Assembly: GCA_002317385.1 (NCBI GenBank)
Contig: DCJH01000055.1
Span: 722 to 25,041, forward strand
DNA length: 24,320 nt
Direction of reading: 5' to 3'
Source: Prevotella sp. UBA1705
Lineage (GTDB): Bacteria > Bacteroidota > Bacteroidia > Bacteroidales > Bacteroidaceae
The translations under genes were made by a program, and so were the position numbers. A model generated the notes under the pieces. That model searched no databases. It worked only from the letters and a program-made list of their open reading frames with translations, and was not told where the DNA came from. Positions 14,470 through 22,689 of the stretch are shown here, one piece after another; within the stretch, counting starts at the first letter, position 1; each line of letters begins with the position of its first letter.

Positions 14470-15645
14470 CTACCGTTTGTTGACAGCCTCAGCCAGTTGG
14501 CGCAGGCCCTGCTCCACATAGGCGCGCGGCGAACCGATGTTCATACGCATGAATCCCTCACCTCCGGGGCCGAACATCTCGCCATCGTTGAGCGCCAGAT
14601 GGGCCTTGTCGACGAAGAGGTCGAGCAGCTGTTCGTGGTCGAGACCGAGCTCACGGCAGTCGAGCCACACCAGAAACGAAGCCTGCGGACGCACGGGGCG
14701 CACGCCGGGGATGTGCTCCCGACAGTAGTCTTCCACAAACTTCACGTTGTCTTCGAGGTAGGCAATGAGTTGCTTGCGCCACTCGTCGCCCTCGCGATAG
14801 GCCGCCACGGTGGCAATATGGGCAAAGATATGCGCCTCGTTGAGCTCGTTGGCCTTGAGCCATTTGTAGAATTTATCACGTATTTCAGGGTTGGGCACAA
14901 TGGCGAAACTGGATACAATGCCAGCTATATTGAATGTCTTGGACGGTGCCTGGAAGGTGATGCTGATATTGGCCGCGGTGTCCGACACGCTCGCAAAGGG
15001 GATGTGCTTGTGACCGAAGAGCGCGAGGTCGCAGTGAATCTCGTCGGAAATCACCAGCAGATGGTGGGCCGCACAGAAGTCGGCCAGCCTGCTGAGCGTC
15101 TCCCTGTCCCAGCAGATGCCGGCCGGATTGTGGGGGTTGCAGAGAATGAGCAGGCGACATTTGTCGTCGCAAACCTGCGCAAGATGGTCGAAATCTATGG
15201 TATAGCTGCCGTCGTCGAGCCGCTTCAGAGGGTTCCACACCACCTCACGATGGTTGGCGCGCGGCGTGAGGAAGAACGGATGATACACCGGTGGCATGAC
15301 GATAACCTTCTCATCCTCCTTCAGAAAGATGTTGGTCACCAGACCGATGCCCTTCACGATGCCCGGAATGAACGACAACCACTCGCGTTTCACGTCCCAC
15401 TGGTGGTGCGACAGCTCCCAATCGTGGATGGCGGGGAAGTAGTCTTTCGGCTTGATGGTATAGCCGAAGATGGGATGTTCGAGCCTGCGGCGCATGGCAT
15501 CGGTAATGGCCGGGCACACGGCAAAGTCCATATCGGCCACCCACATGGGGTGCAAGTCGTCGCGGCCCCAGCGTGGCTTCAGGGCCTCGTGCATGAGGTC
15601 GCCCGATCCGCGACGCTCTATGATGGTGGAAAAATCGTATTGCAT
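14470..15645 (-). CDS. PatB/MalY-type pyridoxal-phosphate C-S lyase (cystathionine beta-lyase-like)
   Basis: This 391-residue fold-type I PLP enzyme starts MQYDFSTIIERRGSGD. A longer in-frame start would add 23 hydrophobic residues encoded by AT-rich leader DNA, so it was set aside. PatB/MalY hallmarks are MWVADMDF (34-41), NPHNPAG (170-176), ISDEIHCDL (199-207) and the PLP lysine in SKTFNIAG (K236). Members cleave cystathionine or cysteine conjugates to a thiol, pyruvate and ammonia. It lies 201 bp after a Cys/Met-metabolism PLP enzyme on the same strand, so the pair may interconvert cystathionine, cysteine and homocysteine. Plain aminotransferase activity is a less likely alternative. Confidence 0.87.
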   Translation of the reverse strand: MQYDFSTIIERRGSGDLMHEALKPRWGRDDLHPMWVADMDFAVCPAITDAMRRRLEHPIFGYTIKPKDYFPAIHDWELSHHQWDVKREWLSFIPGIVKGIGLVTNIFLKEDEKVIVMPPVYHPFFLTPRANHREVVWNPLKRLDDGSYTIDFDHLAQVCDDKCRLLILCNPHNPAGICWDRETLSRLADFCAAHHLLVISDEIHCDLALFGHKHIPFASVSDTAANISITFQAPSKTFNIAGIVSSFAIVPNPEIRDKFYKWLKANELNEAHIFAHIATVAAYREGDEWRKQLIAYLEDNVKFVEDYCREHIPGVRPVRPQASFLVWLDCRELGLDHEQLLDLFVDKAHLALNDGEMFGPGGEGFMRMNIGSPRAYVEQGLRQLAEAVNKR

Positions 15646-15846
15646 ATCTTCGTTTGAATTATAAATGAGAAATGAGGAACTATAAATGAAGATTATTCCA
15701 ATGAGAGAAGGCAAGGCAGAGTAAAGCCAGCGGAACTAAAATCCGCATGAAGTTCTCAGCCCCTAAGGGTTCAATCTCTTTGGTTGAGCATGGAACTTTG
15801 CTTGCCAAGTAATCATAATTTCTAATCCTTACTGAGTAATTTTTAA

Positions 15847-17019
15847 TTAAAGCAGGGCCTGCTTGACGTCCTCAAACACATCCTCCACATCCTCAAGACC
15901 TATGCTCAGGCGCACCGTGGTGTCGAGAATGTCCATGTTTCGCTTGTCCTCGTCGCTGAAAAGACCAAAGATTGTGCTGGCCGGATGGATGGCGAGCGTG
16001 CGATTGTCGAACAGGTTGGTGGCACGATGCACCAGTTTCAGTCGGTTGATGAAGTTGAAACAGGCCTCCTTGCTCGCCAGATCGATGCACACCATGGCAC
16101 CTGCCGTGTCGCCAAACTGAGACTGGGCGAGCTGATGATAGGGGTTATCCTCCAGTCCGACATAGTTCACCCGCTTCACCTCGGGTAGCGTCTGCAGGCG
16201 CTTAGCCAGCTCCAAGGCGTTGGAAGACTGCACCCGATAGCGCGCGTCGAGGGTCTCGAAGCCCATCGTCTGCAGGAATGCCACATTGGGATTCATATAG
16301 GCACCGAGGTTGAAGAGCATCTCATTCTTCATCGTGTCGGCAAAGTGGGGAGTGGTTCCATAGTCTATCACGAGTCCGCCGAGGGAGGTGGCGCCTCCGC
16401 TGATGTACTTCGTGCTCGACACAACCTCTATGTCTACACCCAGCTTGTGGCTGTTGAATTTCGTGAAGGGGATGGTTGTCGTATCGGCCACAAGAGGAAT
16501 CTGATGGGCGTGGGCTATCTTGGCGAGCTGCCGAAGGTCGGCCACCTCCATCTGAGGATTGGTGATTATCTCCAGGAAGAGGCAGCAAGTGTCCTCGTCT
16601 ACCACCTTCTCCACCTCCTCAAGACGTGTCAGGTCGACCATGCGTGCCTCCACACCAAACTTCTTCAAAGTCTTGGTGAGCAGCGCAAAAGTATTACCGA
16701 AGAGGTGGCGGGAGGTCACCACGTTCTTGCCTTGGGCTGAGAGAGCCATGAGCGTATTGCTGATTGCCGCCATGCCGCTGTTGAGAGCGATGACCGCCGA
16801 AGCTCCCGTGACGGCCTTGACACGCTCTTCGAAGTATCGGGTGGTGGGGTTTTCGCACCGCCCGTAGTCGGGAGCGTCGATGCGATTGCAGAACGCATCG
16901 CTCATGGTCTGCGCGTCGTCGAACTCGTATGCCACGGCATTATAGACGGGCATACTCAGCGCATCGAAGGCATCGCGGCGCACATAGGGTACATGTATGG
17001 CTTGAGTCTGATTCTTCAT
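15847..17019 (-). CDS. Cys/Met-metabolism PLP enzyme (O-acetylhomoserine sulfhydrylase / methionine gamma-lyase family)
   Basis: This 390-residue enzyme belongs to the trans-sulfuration PLP family. Family blocks are YGRCENPTTRYFEERV (52-67), ALNSGMAAIS (78-87), VADTTTIPF (177-185) and the PLP-lysine block SSTKYISGGATSLGG (K204). The position that holds an active-site tyrosine in most relatives (LYGxT) reads HLFGNTFALL here, a Phe. This argues against confident assignment as a classical gamma-lyase. Candidate reactions are sulfhydrylation of O-acetylhomoserine to homocysteine or gamma-elimination of methionine. With the PatB/MalY gene downstream it suggests sulfur amino-acid metabolism. Homocysteine would feed the MetH system implied by the reactivation gene at 4775-5587. 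Confidence 0.82.
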   Translation of the reverse strand: MKNQTQAIHVPYVRRDAFDALSMPVYNAVAYEFDDAQTMSDAFCNRIDAPDYGRCENPTTRYFEERVKAVTGASAVIALNSGMAAISNTLMALSAQGKNVVTSRHLFGNTFALLTKTLKKFGVEARMVDLTRLEEVEKVVDEDTCCLFLEIITNPQMEVADLRQLAKIAHAHQIPLVADTTTIPFTKFNSHKLGVDIEVVSSTKYISGGATSLGGLVIDYGTTPHFADTMKNEMLFNLGAYMNPNVAFLQTMGFETLDARYRVQSSNALELAKRLQTLPEVKRVNYVGLEDNPYHQLAQSQFGDTAGAMVCIDLASKEACFNFINRLKLVHRATNLFDNRTLAIHPASTIFGLFSDEDKRNMDILDTTVRLSIGLEDVEDVFEDVKQALL

Positions 17020-17111
17020 CCTTAATATCTGCTATATAAAACCTATTGATTTGTTATCTTATCCTGCTGAATATCTCCTTACATTCCTTCAAATTCCACT
17101 TCTCGAATCCT

Positions 17112-17167
17112 CTGTCTCGCCCTCTCATGGGGCTTCCTCCTCCCTACAGGGAGGTCGGGAGGGTCTC
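17112..17167. repeat. GC-rich palindromic repeat between the PLP-enzyme gene and lptD
   Basis: The centre is a perfect hairpin, CCTCCCTACAGGGAGG (17139-17154). Around it are a CATGGGGCTTCCTC block and a GGGAGGGTCTCC block. It resembles in composition and layout the cassette in mfd and the hairpins at 20662-20732. Its right end overlaps the intergenic side of the lptD stop. Confidence 0.55.
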
Positions 17168-20029
17168 CTAATACCACTGCACGGCATTGCTGTAACCGCT
17201 GCGCTTGTCATACTTCAGGGCATCGGTCAGGGTGGCTGCATTGGCTCGGAACGAGAAGTTGTAGCTGGTATAGGGGGCCAAAACCACTGAGCAGCTCATG
17301 TTGAAACAGTGTAGGTCGCGCTGGAGAGAGGCCGTGGTCATCGACATTTTGTGGTTCTCGAAGTCGTAACCACTGGAGAAACTGATGTTCCACCCGTCGC
17401 TGATGCGCAGGTTTCCGCTCACGTTCAACGTCTGAGAGAAGCTGTAGGGATAGCGCATGGACTTGGTGTTGAACCTGCCGCTGGTATTCTCTCGCATGGT
17501 GATACCATAGCCGAAAGTGAGCGACCAAGGCATGGAAAACGACATATAACCATCGTCGTCGGTGGCGGCCTTGCCCGCGCCGCCCTTCTTCCTGGCACCG
17601 CGCTGCCCCTCAATCATCGTTTCATCCACGTTGCTCTCAATGTCGGTGTCTACTCCTTCATCGTCTTTGTTGTTCTTGGAAGCATCAGTTTCATCATCGC
17701 CACCGCTGAAAAGTTTCCTTAGTTTCTCAGGATTCAGCGTATAGGAGATATTCTGTGACATGCCCTGGAAGCGTCCGAATCGGCCACGTCCCCACTCTGT
17801 GTGGTTGCCTATGAAAGGTTTCCCGTTCTCGTCGAGCTCCCAGGCGTAGGTGGCAAACACCGCATTGAGGTTGAAAGTATAGTTTTTCCACCATTTCAAT
17901 CGCAGGCGCATAGACAGGTCGCTCCACTTATGCGTGGTGGCAGCCATATTGTAAGACATGGAGGCTCCGAGCTCATCGATGATGCTAATCTTCTTGAAGC
18001 CGGTGGAATCCTTATCGCTCTTGATCTTCATCTCGATGTTGTTGCCTACATCCCACGACACGCTACCGGTAGGACCCTTGCCAGGAACTCCATAGAGTCC
18101 TGTGGAATAGGGTGAATATTCCACCAAGGAGACGTTGCCGTCGGCATCGGTCTTCTGGTAGGTCTGGTAGTAGCCATAGCGCGACGAACCGAAGTCGGGC
18201 GCATAACTGAAGCTCACCTGCGGGGTGAAGACGTGGCGGATGGCCTGAATCTTGTCGCCAAAGAGTTTACGACTGGGTATGAAGAAGCCATACAACTTGG
18301 TGCTGGCAGACACGCTCATGTTCCAGTTGTAGATGTTGTGGAATCCGTATGTGGTGTCGGCCACCTCCTTCTGAGCCACCTTATCCCACGAGCGCATCAC
18401 CTTGCTGGTAGTCATTCGGTCGGTGAAACTGAACGAAGGAGTGACGTTAATGAACTTGAACAGGGTGAAATTGGCATTGATAGGAATGCTGTGCTGCATG
18501 CCATTGCGCCAGTCTTTGATAAGACTGGAGTGGAGAATGCGGTCTTCCTTCGTGTTGATGGAGTTGCTGAGCTGACCCGTGTAGCTCATGGAGATCTTCT
18601 CATACCAACGTTCCGGCCCCACCGCATGCTTGCGACGGAAGGGGTAGAAACGGCTGATAGAGATGTTCAGATCGGGCAAAGACATCGAGATGGAGGAGTC
18701 GCGCATGTTCTGAGAAAGATTTGCCGTGGAGCTCAGAGAGAGTCCGATGCTGGAGAATGTGGTGCTCCAGCTCACGGAAGAAGTACGCGTAGACTGGGTC
18801 ATGGTCTGCGGATTGTACATGCTCGTGAGGTTATTGCGCTCGAAACTCGATGATGCAAAGTTGACGCTGGCAGAGAGAGAGCTGAACGGATTGGCCTTGG
18901 AGTCTTGACGATGGCTCCACTGCAACTTGAAGCTCTGCTGCTCGGCGAAGTCGGGCATGCCCTTATCGCCGGTCTTGGTATCCTGATAACTGAAGAGGAA
19001 AGAGCCGCTGTACTTATAGCGTTTGCGATAGTTGGAAGCGGCAGACACACCCCACGACCCCTTGGTATATATCTCGCCGATGAGCTTCAAGTCCCATTTG
19101 TCGCTCATGGCAAAGTAATATCCTCCGTCGCGGAGGTAGAAACCGCGACTGTTCTCATCGCCATAGGTAGGCATGATGAAGCCGCTGGAATAGCTCTTGG
19201 TGAACGGAAAGAAGCCGTAGGGAATGGCCAGCGGCAGGGGCACATCGGCCACCACGAGGTAGGCCGGACCGAAAACCACATCCTTGCCGGGGCGTACCTT
19301 GGCTCGCGAAAGGGCGATATAGAAGTCGGGATGCTCACGATCGCAGGTGGTGTAGCGGCCATGCGAGAGGAACACCTCTCCGTTGTCGTTGCGCTTCGAC
19401 ACCTGACTCGTGAGATAACCATCCTCCTGTTGGGTGTAGGCATTCTGCACAAGGCCCTTCTTAGTCTTAAAGTTAAACGACATGGTATCGGTGTCATACT
19501 TGTCCTGCCCCATGGTGAACACGGGGCGACCACGCAGTCCTCCCTTCTGGGTGGAGTCTTTGGAGCCGGTAGCATGCACCAAACTGCTGTCGAGACTCAT
19601 ATAGATCTTGTCGCTCTGGAGGTTCATCAGCTCATAGTCTACCTTAGAGGAACCATAGAGATGAGCCGTATTTGTGGCAGCCTCATAGATGATAGAGTCG
19701 GTGGCCTCGTACTTCACAGGAGCATCGATACCAGTTTTCTTGCGCTTGTTGATGGAGTCGAGGCGGATGGAATCGTCTATCACTTTGTTGTGATGATAGA
19801 TGGCCAGCTGGAGCGAATCCATGGCCGTGGTGTCGGTCGTGGCATCGTCTAGGCGGAGCAAGCCTCCGTCCTTGGCCATATTTTCCATTTTTTTCAACGA
19901 ATCTTTCAGTGCCAGCGAGTCGCCCGGAGCTACCCGAGGTTTCTTGCGTGGCAACAGATTCACGTCGCTGTTGGCCATGGCAAAGGCGATGGCAAATAGC
20001 AGGAGTATGATGAAAGATTTCGTCCTCAT
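17168..20029 (-). CDS. lptD: LPS-assembly protein LptD (OstA-like outer-membrane protein)
   Basis: This 953-residue protein has a signal peptide (MRTKSFIILLLFAIAFAMANS) and a charged linker. An LptA/OstA-like beta-jellyroll follows (EAATNTAHLYGSSKVDYELM, LQSDKIYMSLDSS). The LptD block comes next: GRYTTCDREHPDFYIALSRA, then PLPLAIPYGFFPF, then a long beta-barrel with alternating polar and aromatic residues ending in NAVQWY. Working with LptE it would insert lipopolysaccharide into the outer leaflet. The barrel contains a low-complexity charged loop (roughly encoded at 17545-17710), acidic then basic. I chose the ATG at 20029 for the signal peptide; an in-frame GTG at 20095 would add 22 residues without one. 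The HD-domain gene lies 62 bp upstream. Confidence 0.85.
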   Translation of the reverse strand: MRTKSFIILLLFAIAFAMANSDVNLLPRKKPRVAPGDSLALKDSLKKMENMAKDGGLLRLDDATTDTTAMDSLQLAIYHHNKVIDDSIRLDSINKRKKTGIDAPVKYEATDSIIYEAATNTAHLYGSSKVDYELMNLQSDKIYMSLDSSLVHATGSKDSTQKGGLRGRPVFTMGQDKYDTDTMSFNFKTKKGLVQNAYTQQEDGYLTSQVSKRNDNGEVFLSHGRYTTCDREHPDFYIALSRAKVRPGKDVVFGPAYLVVADVPLPLAIPYGFFPFTKSYSSGFIMPTYGDENSRGFYLRDGGYYFAMSDKWDLKLIGEIYTKGSWGVSAASNYRKRYKYSGSFLFSYQDTKTGDKGMPDFAEQQSFKLQWSHRQDSKANPFSSLSASVNFASSSFERNNLTSMYNPQTMTQSTRTSSVSWSTTFSSIGLSLSSTANLSQNMRDSSISMSLPDLNISISRFYPFRRKHAVGPERWYEKISMSYTGQLSNSINTKEDRILHSSLIKDWRNGMQHSIPINANFTLFKFINVTPSFSFTDRMTTSKVMRSWDKVAQKEVADTTYGFHNIYNWNMSVSASTKLYGFFIPSRKLFGDKIQAIRHVFTPQVSFSYAPDFGSSRYGYYQTYQKTDADGNVSLVEYSPYSTGLYGVPGKGPTGSVSWDVGNNIEMKIKSDKDSTGFKKISIIDELGASMSYNMAATTHKWSDLSMRLRLKWWKNYTFNLNAVFATYAWELDENGKPFIGNHTEWGRGRFGRFQGMSQNISYTLNPEKLRKLFSGGDDETDASKNNKDDEGVDTDIESNVDETMIEGQRGARKKGGAGKAATDDDGYMSFSMPWSLTFGYGITMRENTSGRFNTKSMRYPYSFSQTLNVSGNLRISDGWNISFSSGYDFENHKMSMTTASLQRDLHCFNMSCSVVLAPYTSYNFSFRANAATLTDALKYDKRSGYSNAVQWY

Positions 20030-20037
20030 TTGATGTG

Positions 20038-20045
20038 CAAAAGTA
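20038..20045 (-). promoter_or_regulatory. TACTTTTG -7 element directly upstream of lptD
   Basis: On the minus strand TACTTTTG matches TAnnTTTG and ends only 8 bases before the lptD ATG. A transcript from it would have almost no leader. No good -33 box is seen, so confidence is low. Confidence 0.35.
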
Positions 20046-20091
20046 CTTAATAAATGGTGAAATACCGAGTGTTTTCGCAATTTTAACGTAA

Positions 20092-20649
20092 TCACTCAAA
20101 CAGGGCAACCCATTCCTTGAACCGTCGCACCCCATCCTCGCCAAAGCGGGCCAAACTGCGCTCGGCCTTCTCTATGGTCTTCACTTTCTTGAGGTTGGAT
20201 TTGCCATAGAATTTATCGGCATAGCAGATGACTTTCTCCTCCAACGTCTCGGGCAGGAAGTCTTCGGCGGGCAATGGCAACTGCTCCGCGAGGATGGCCT
20301 CACGGGTGAGTCCGGCACCGGTATGGCGCTCGCACACCCGGGCATGGCGCGGATAGCCCTCCTTACGTAGCAGTTCGGCCCCGAGCCGCCCGTGCCTGAG
20401 ATAGTGCTCCTTGCCGTGGCAGGCAATGCCGGGAGCGTCGCAAAGGAAGATGCCGATGTCGTGGAGCATGGCCGCCTCCTCCACAAATTGCCGGTCGAGA
20501 CCGAGTTCGGGATGGCGGTCGCATATCTGCAAGGCACGCGCCGTGACGGCCTTGCTATGGGTGATGAGTATCTGGCGCAACTCCTCGTTGTCCGAATAAT
20601 ACTTGTCGATGATGCCCATCACCCAGTCGTTTTCGTGCTGTTTGTCCAT
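20092..20649 (-). CDS. HD-domain phosphohydrolase-like protein
   Basis: This 185-residue protein has the HD-superfamily metal ligands in order: ITHSKAV (H31), AAMLHDIGIF (H63, D64), CERHTGAG (H109) and ICYADKFYGKS (D145). It matches the small stand-alone HDIG-type group. The substrate is unknown; HD enzymes hydrolyse phosphate esters of nucleotides or related molecules. I use the ATG at 20649 (MDKQHENDW). A further-upstream start would run through the GC-rich hairpins and give an Arg-rich leader. It is 94 bp after the carboxyltransferase gene and 62 bp before lptD on the same strand. Confidence 0.83.
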   Translation of the reverse strand: MDKQHENDWVMGIIDKYYSDNEELRQILITHSKAVTARALQICDRHPELGLDRQFVEEAAMLHDIGIFLCDAPGIACHGKEHYLRHGRLGAELLRKEGYPRHARVCERHTGAGLTREAILAEQLPLPAEDFLPETLEEKVICYADKFYGKSNLKKVKTIEKAERSLARFGEDGVRRFKEWVALFE

Positions 20650-20661
20650 AATCTTAAACCA

Positions 20662-20732
20662 TTTGCCCCCTCCTCCGCTACGGAAGAGAGGGCAAACTCT
20701 GTGTCTATTGTCAGGTCTCCCATGGGGGAGAC
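20662..20732. repeat. Tandem GC-rich hairpins between the carboxyltransferase and HD genes
   Basis: Two hairpins lie side by side. The first (20662-20696) has TTTGCCC paired with GGGCAAA and an inner CTCCG-CTA-CGGA(A)GAG. The second (20715-20732) is GTCTCCC-ATGG-GGGAGAC. They fill most of the 94-bp gap and could act as a terminator or attenuator for the carboxyltransferase transcript. Their sequence resembles the palindromic repeats in mfd and at 17112-17167. Confidence 0.65.
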
Positions 20733-20743
20733 GCGTTGTAATC

Positions 20744-22516
20744 TTAATGAGCGCGCTCGATATAGGCCACCACGTCGCCCTTCTGAAGCTTGGAACCCTG
20801 CTTGCCGTTGATCTCAACGAGCTTGCCTCCGAGGTCGGCCTTCACCTCTACAAACTCTCCCCAGGGAGCCTGAATGTAGCAGAAGGTGTCGCCTTCCTTG
20901 TATTCCTTGCCGATAAACGGCTCTACGGCAGGCGCAGCCTCACCGTCGCCCTGGAACTCCCAGAATATCTGGCCCTTCACAGGAGCCACGATAGCGTCGG
21001 CCTTGGCGTGCTTGAACTCGGCCAACTGCTCGGGCGTCACGCTGCCGCCGAGCTTAGCGTCCTTGGCTTTCTGCAGGTCGGCCAGCATGTTCTTCTTGGC
21101 CTGACCGCTCTTGTAGTTGCGATACTGCTCAGGATGCATGGCGAGCTCCCAGAGCTCCTCGTCGTCCTGACCATAGTCCCAACCGTTCTCGTCCATCTCT
21201 TTCCTGAAGTCTTCGAGGGCGTTGGGGAGCAGAGTGTGCGGGTCGGCGTCGGTAAACTCCAGCCCTTTCTCCTTGGCCAGTGCCACAATCTCGTCGTCGA
21301 TCTTGCCAGGCACCTTGCCGCTCTTGCCGAGAATCATACCCCATACGGAGTCGTCCATCATCACATAGCGGCCCTTGCCCTGCTCCAGGGTGAGGAGATT
21401 GAAGAGCGCAATGTTCTTGGTGTACTGCGAGAAGGGGGTCACCAATGGTGGATAGCCCACGCGCGGCCATACATAGGCCACCTCGTCGAAGAGCTTGATG
21501 AGCATATCGTCGGTAGTGAGCTCGGGCTCACCTTTCTTTGTACGCAGGTTGTTGATCACGCCCATGATGCCGCCCAGGTCGGACATCATCGAGCCCATCA
21601 TACCGCCGGGCAGTCCGCAGCCCAGCAGAAGCGAGCTCATGATCTTGTTGCCGGGGTTGATGAAGTAGCCCAACCACTCGTCGATGAACTCCTGCGTCAT
21701 GGCGCGGGCCTTCATATAGGCACCCATATTAATCTCGGGAACGTCGAAGCCGGCGTTCTTCAGCATGCTCTGCACAGAGATAACGTCGGGATGAACCTTA
21801 CCCCACGACAGCGGCTCGATGGCCGTGTCGATGATGTCGGCACCATTCTTACACACCTCAAGAACCGATGCCATAGACATGCCGGGGCCTGAGTGGCCGT
21901 GATACTCGATGATGATCTCGGGGTGTTTATCCTTGATCATCTTGGTGAGCTTGCCGAGGAAGGCGGGCTGACCGATACCGGCCATATCCTTGAGACAGAT
22001 TTCCTCTGCTCCGGCAGCAATCTCCTCGTCGGCCAGCTTGGCATAGTATTCGAGCGTGTGGACCGGCGATGTGGTGATGCAGAGCGCAGCCTGCGGGGTC
22101 ATGCCGGCCTCCTTGGCCCAACGGATGGAGGGTGCTATGTTGCGAATGTCGTTCAGACCATCGAAGATACGGGGGATGTCCACACCCTGTGCATGCTTCA
22201 CACGATACATCATGGCGCGCACATCGTCGGGCACGGGGTACATGCGGAGCGCATTCAGACCGCGGTCGAGCATGTGGGTCTTGATGCCGGCCTCATTGAA
22301 AGGCTTGCAGAAGGCGCGCACGGCCTCATTCGGATTCTCTCCGGCGAGGAGCTGCACCTGCTCGAAGGCACCACCATTGGTTTCTACACGGGAGAAGCAT
22401 CCCATCTCAATGATTACCGGGGCAATGCGCTCCAGCTGGTCCTTGCGTGGCTGGAACTTACCTGAGCTCTGCCACATGTCTCTGTAAATGAGACTGAACT
22501 GAATTTTCTTGCTCAT
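20744..22516 (-). CDS. Oxaloacetate decarboxylase alpha / pyruvate carboxylase B-like carboxyltransferase with a biotinyl-like domain lacking the biotin lysine
   Basis: This 590-residue protein has the carboxyltransferase TIM barrel of the OadA/PycB/5S family. Visible features are SLIYRDMWQSS (metal-binding D13), RVETNGGAFEQ, EEICLKDMAGIG (K176, the position carbamylated in relatives) and EYHGHSG (H206, H208). LPGGMMGSMMSDLGG and WPRVGYPPLVTPFSQY follow. The last ~80 residues, from APVKGQIFWEF (511) to DVVAYIERAH, look like a biotinyl/lipoyl fold. The hairpin that normally carries the (A/S)MKM lysine reads CYIQAPWGEFVEV (QAPWGEF at 549-555). The protein therefore cannot carry biotin at the usual place and would need a carrier encoded elsewhere. 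No oadB, oadG or separate carrier gene is in the window. Function as a decarboxylase versus a transcarboxylase is unresolved. Confidence 0.85.
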   Translation of the reverse strand: MSKKIQFSLIYRDMWQSSGKFQPRKDQLERIAPVIIEMGCFSRVETNGGAFEQVQLLAGENPNEAVRAFCKPFNEAGIKTHMLDRGLNALRMYPVPDDVRAMMYRVKHAQGVDIPRIFDGLNDIRNIAPSIRWAKEAGMTPQAALCITTSPVHTLEYYAKLADEEIAAGAEEICLKDMAGIGQPAFLGKLTKMIKDKHPEIIIEYHGHSGPGMSMASVLEVCKNGADIIDTAIEPLSWGKVHPDVISVQSMLKNAGFDVPEINMGAYMKARAMTQEFIDEWLGYFINPGNKIMSSLLLGCGLPGGMMGSMMSDLGGIMGVINNLRTKKGEPELTTDDMLIKLFDEVAYVWPRVGYPPLVTPFSQYTKNIALFNLLTLEQGKGRYVMMDDSVWGMILGKSGKVPGKIDDEIVALAKEKGLEFTDADPHTLLPNALEDFRKEMDENGWDYGQDDEELWELAMHPEQYRNYKSGQAKKNMLADLQKAKDAKLGGSVTPEQLAEFKHAKADAIVAPVKGQIFWEFQGDGEAAPAVEPFIGKEYKEGDTFCYIQAPWGEFVEVKADLGGKLVEINGKQGSKLQKGDVVAYIERAH

Positions 22517-22549
22517 TATTTCTTGTATTTTCTTCCGAAAGCTAAGAAT

Positions 22550-22572
22550 CAGTCCGGCACGTGTCCAGACTG
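22550..22572 (-). promoter_or_regulatory. 23-bp near-palindrome in the carboxyltransferase leader
   Basis: CAGTC-C-GG, then a 7-base centre with CACGTG, then CC-A-GACTG: outer and inner stems pair with one mismatch. It lies between the TAATTTTG box (22604-22597) and the start codon at 22516, so it would be in the transcribed leader. It could be an operator for a dimeric regulator or an RNA hairpin. Confidence 0.4.
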
Positions 22573-22596
22573 AAAGCGGGTATGATAATAGGCTTG

Positions 22597-22604
22597 CAAA
22601 ATTA
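22597..22604 (-). promoter_or_regulatory. TAATTTTG -7 element of the carboxyltransferase gene
   Basis: TAATTTTG on the minus strand matches TAnnTTTG and would give a leader of about 75 bases. The only TTTG nearby is 12 bases upstream, too close for the usual spacing. Confidence 0.45.
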
Positions 22605-22635
22605 GATAAAAAAAACCAAAATACCGACTAACCAG

Positions 22636-22665
22636 TTGTTTTTTTATGATTTATAACTATCTTTG
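22636..22665 (+). promoter_or_regulatory. Promoter of the lipoprotein gene at 22690
   Basis: TTG (22636-22638), 19 bases, then TATCTTTG (22658-22665). The ATG is 24 bases downstream. It is divergent from the carboxyltransferase promoter. Confidence 0.72.
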
Positions 22666-22689
22666 CAGCACGAAAAGAAATGACAAAAG

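Noticed and set aside
14497..15657. 386-residue plus-strand frame
   Set aside because: Antisense to the PatB/MalY gene; the minus strand has the PLP lysine block and family blocks.
15646..15846. Riboswitch (SAM type) between the two PLP-enzyme genes
   Set aside because: I looked for SAM-riboswitch core sequences and found none; only AT-rich leader and a few short inverted repeats are present.
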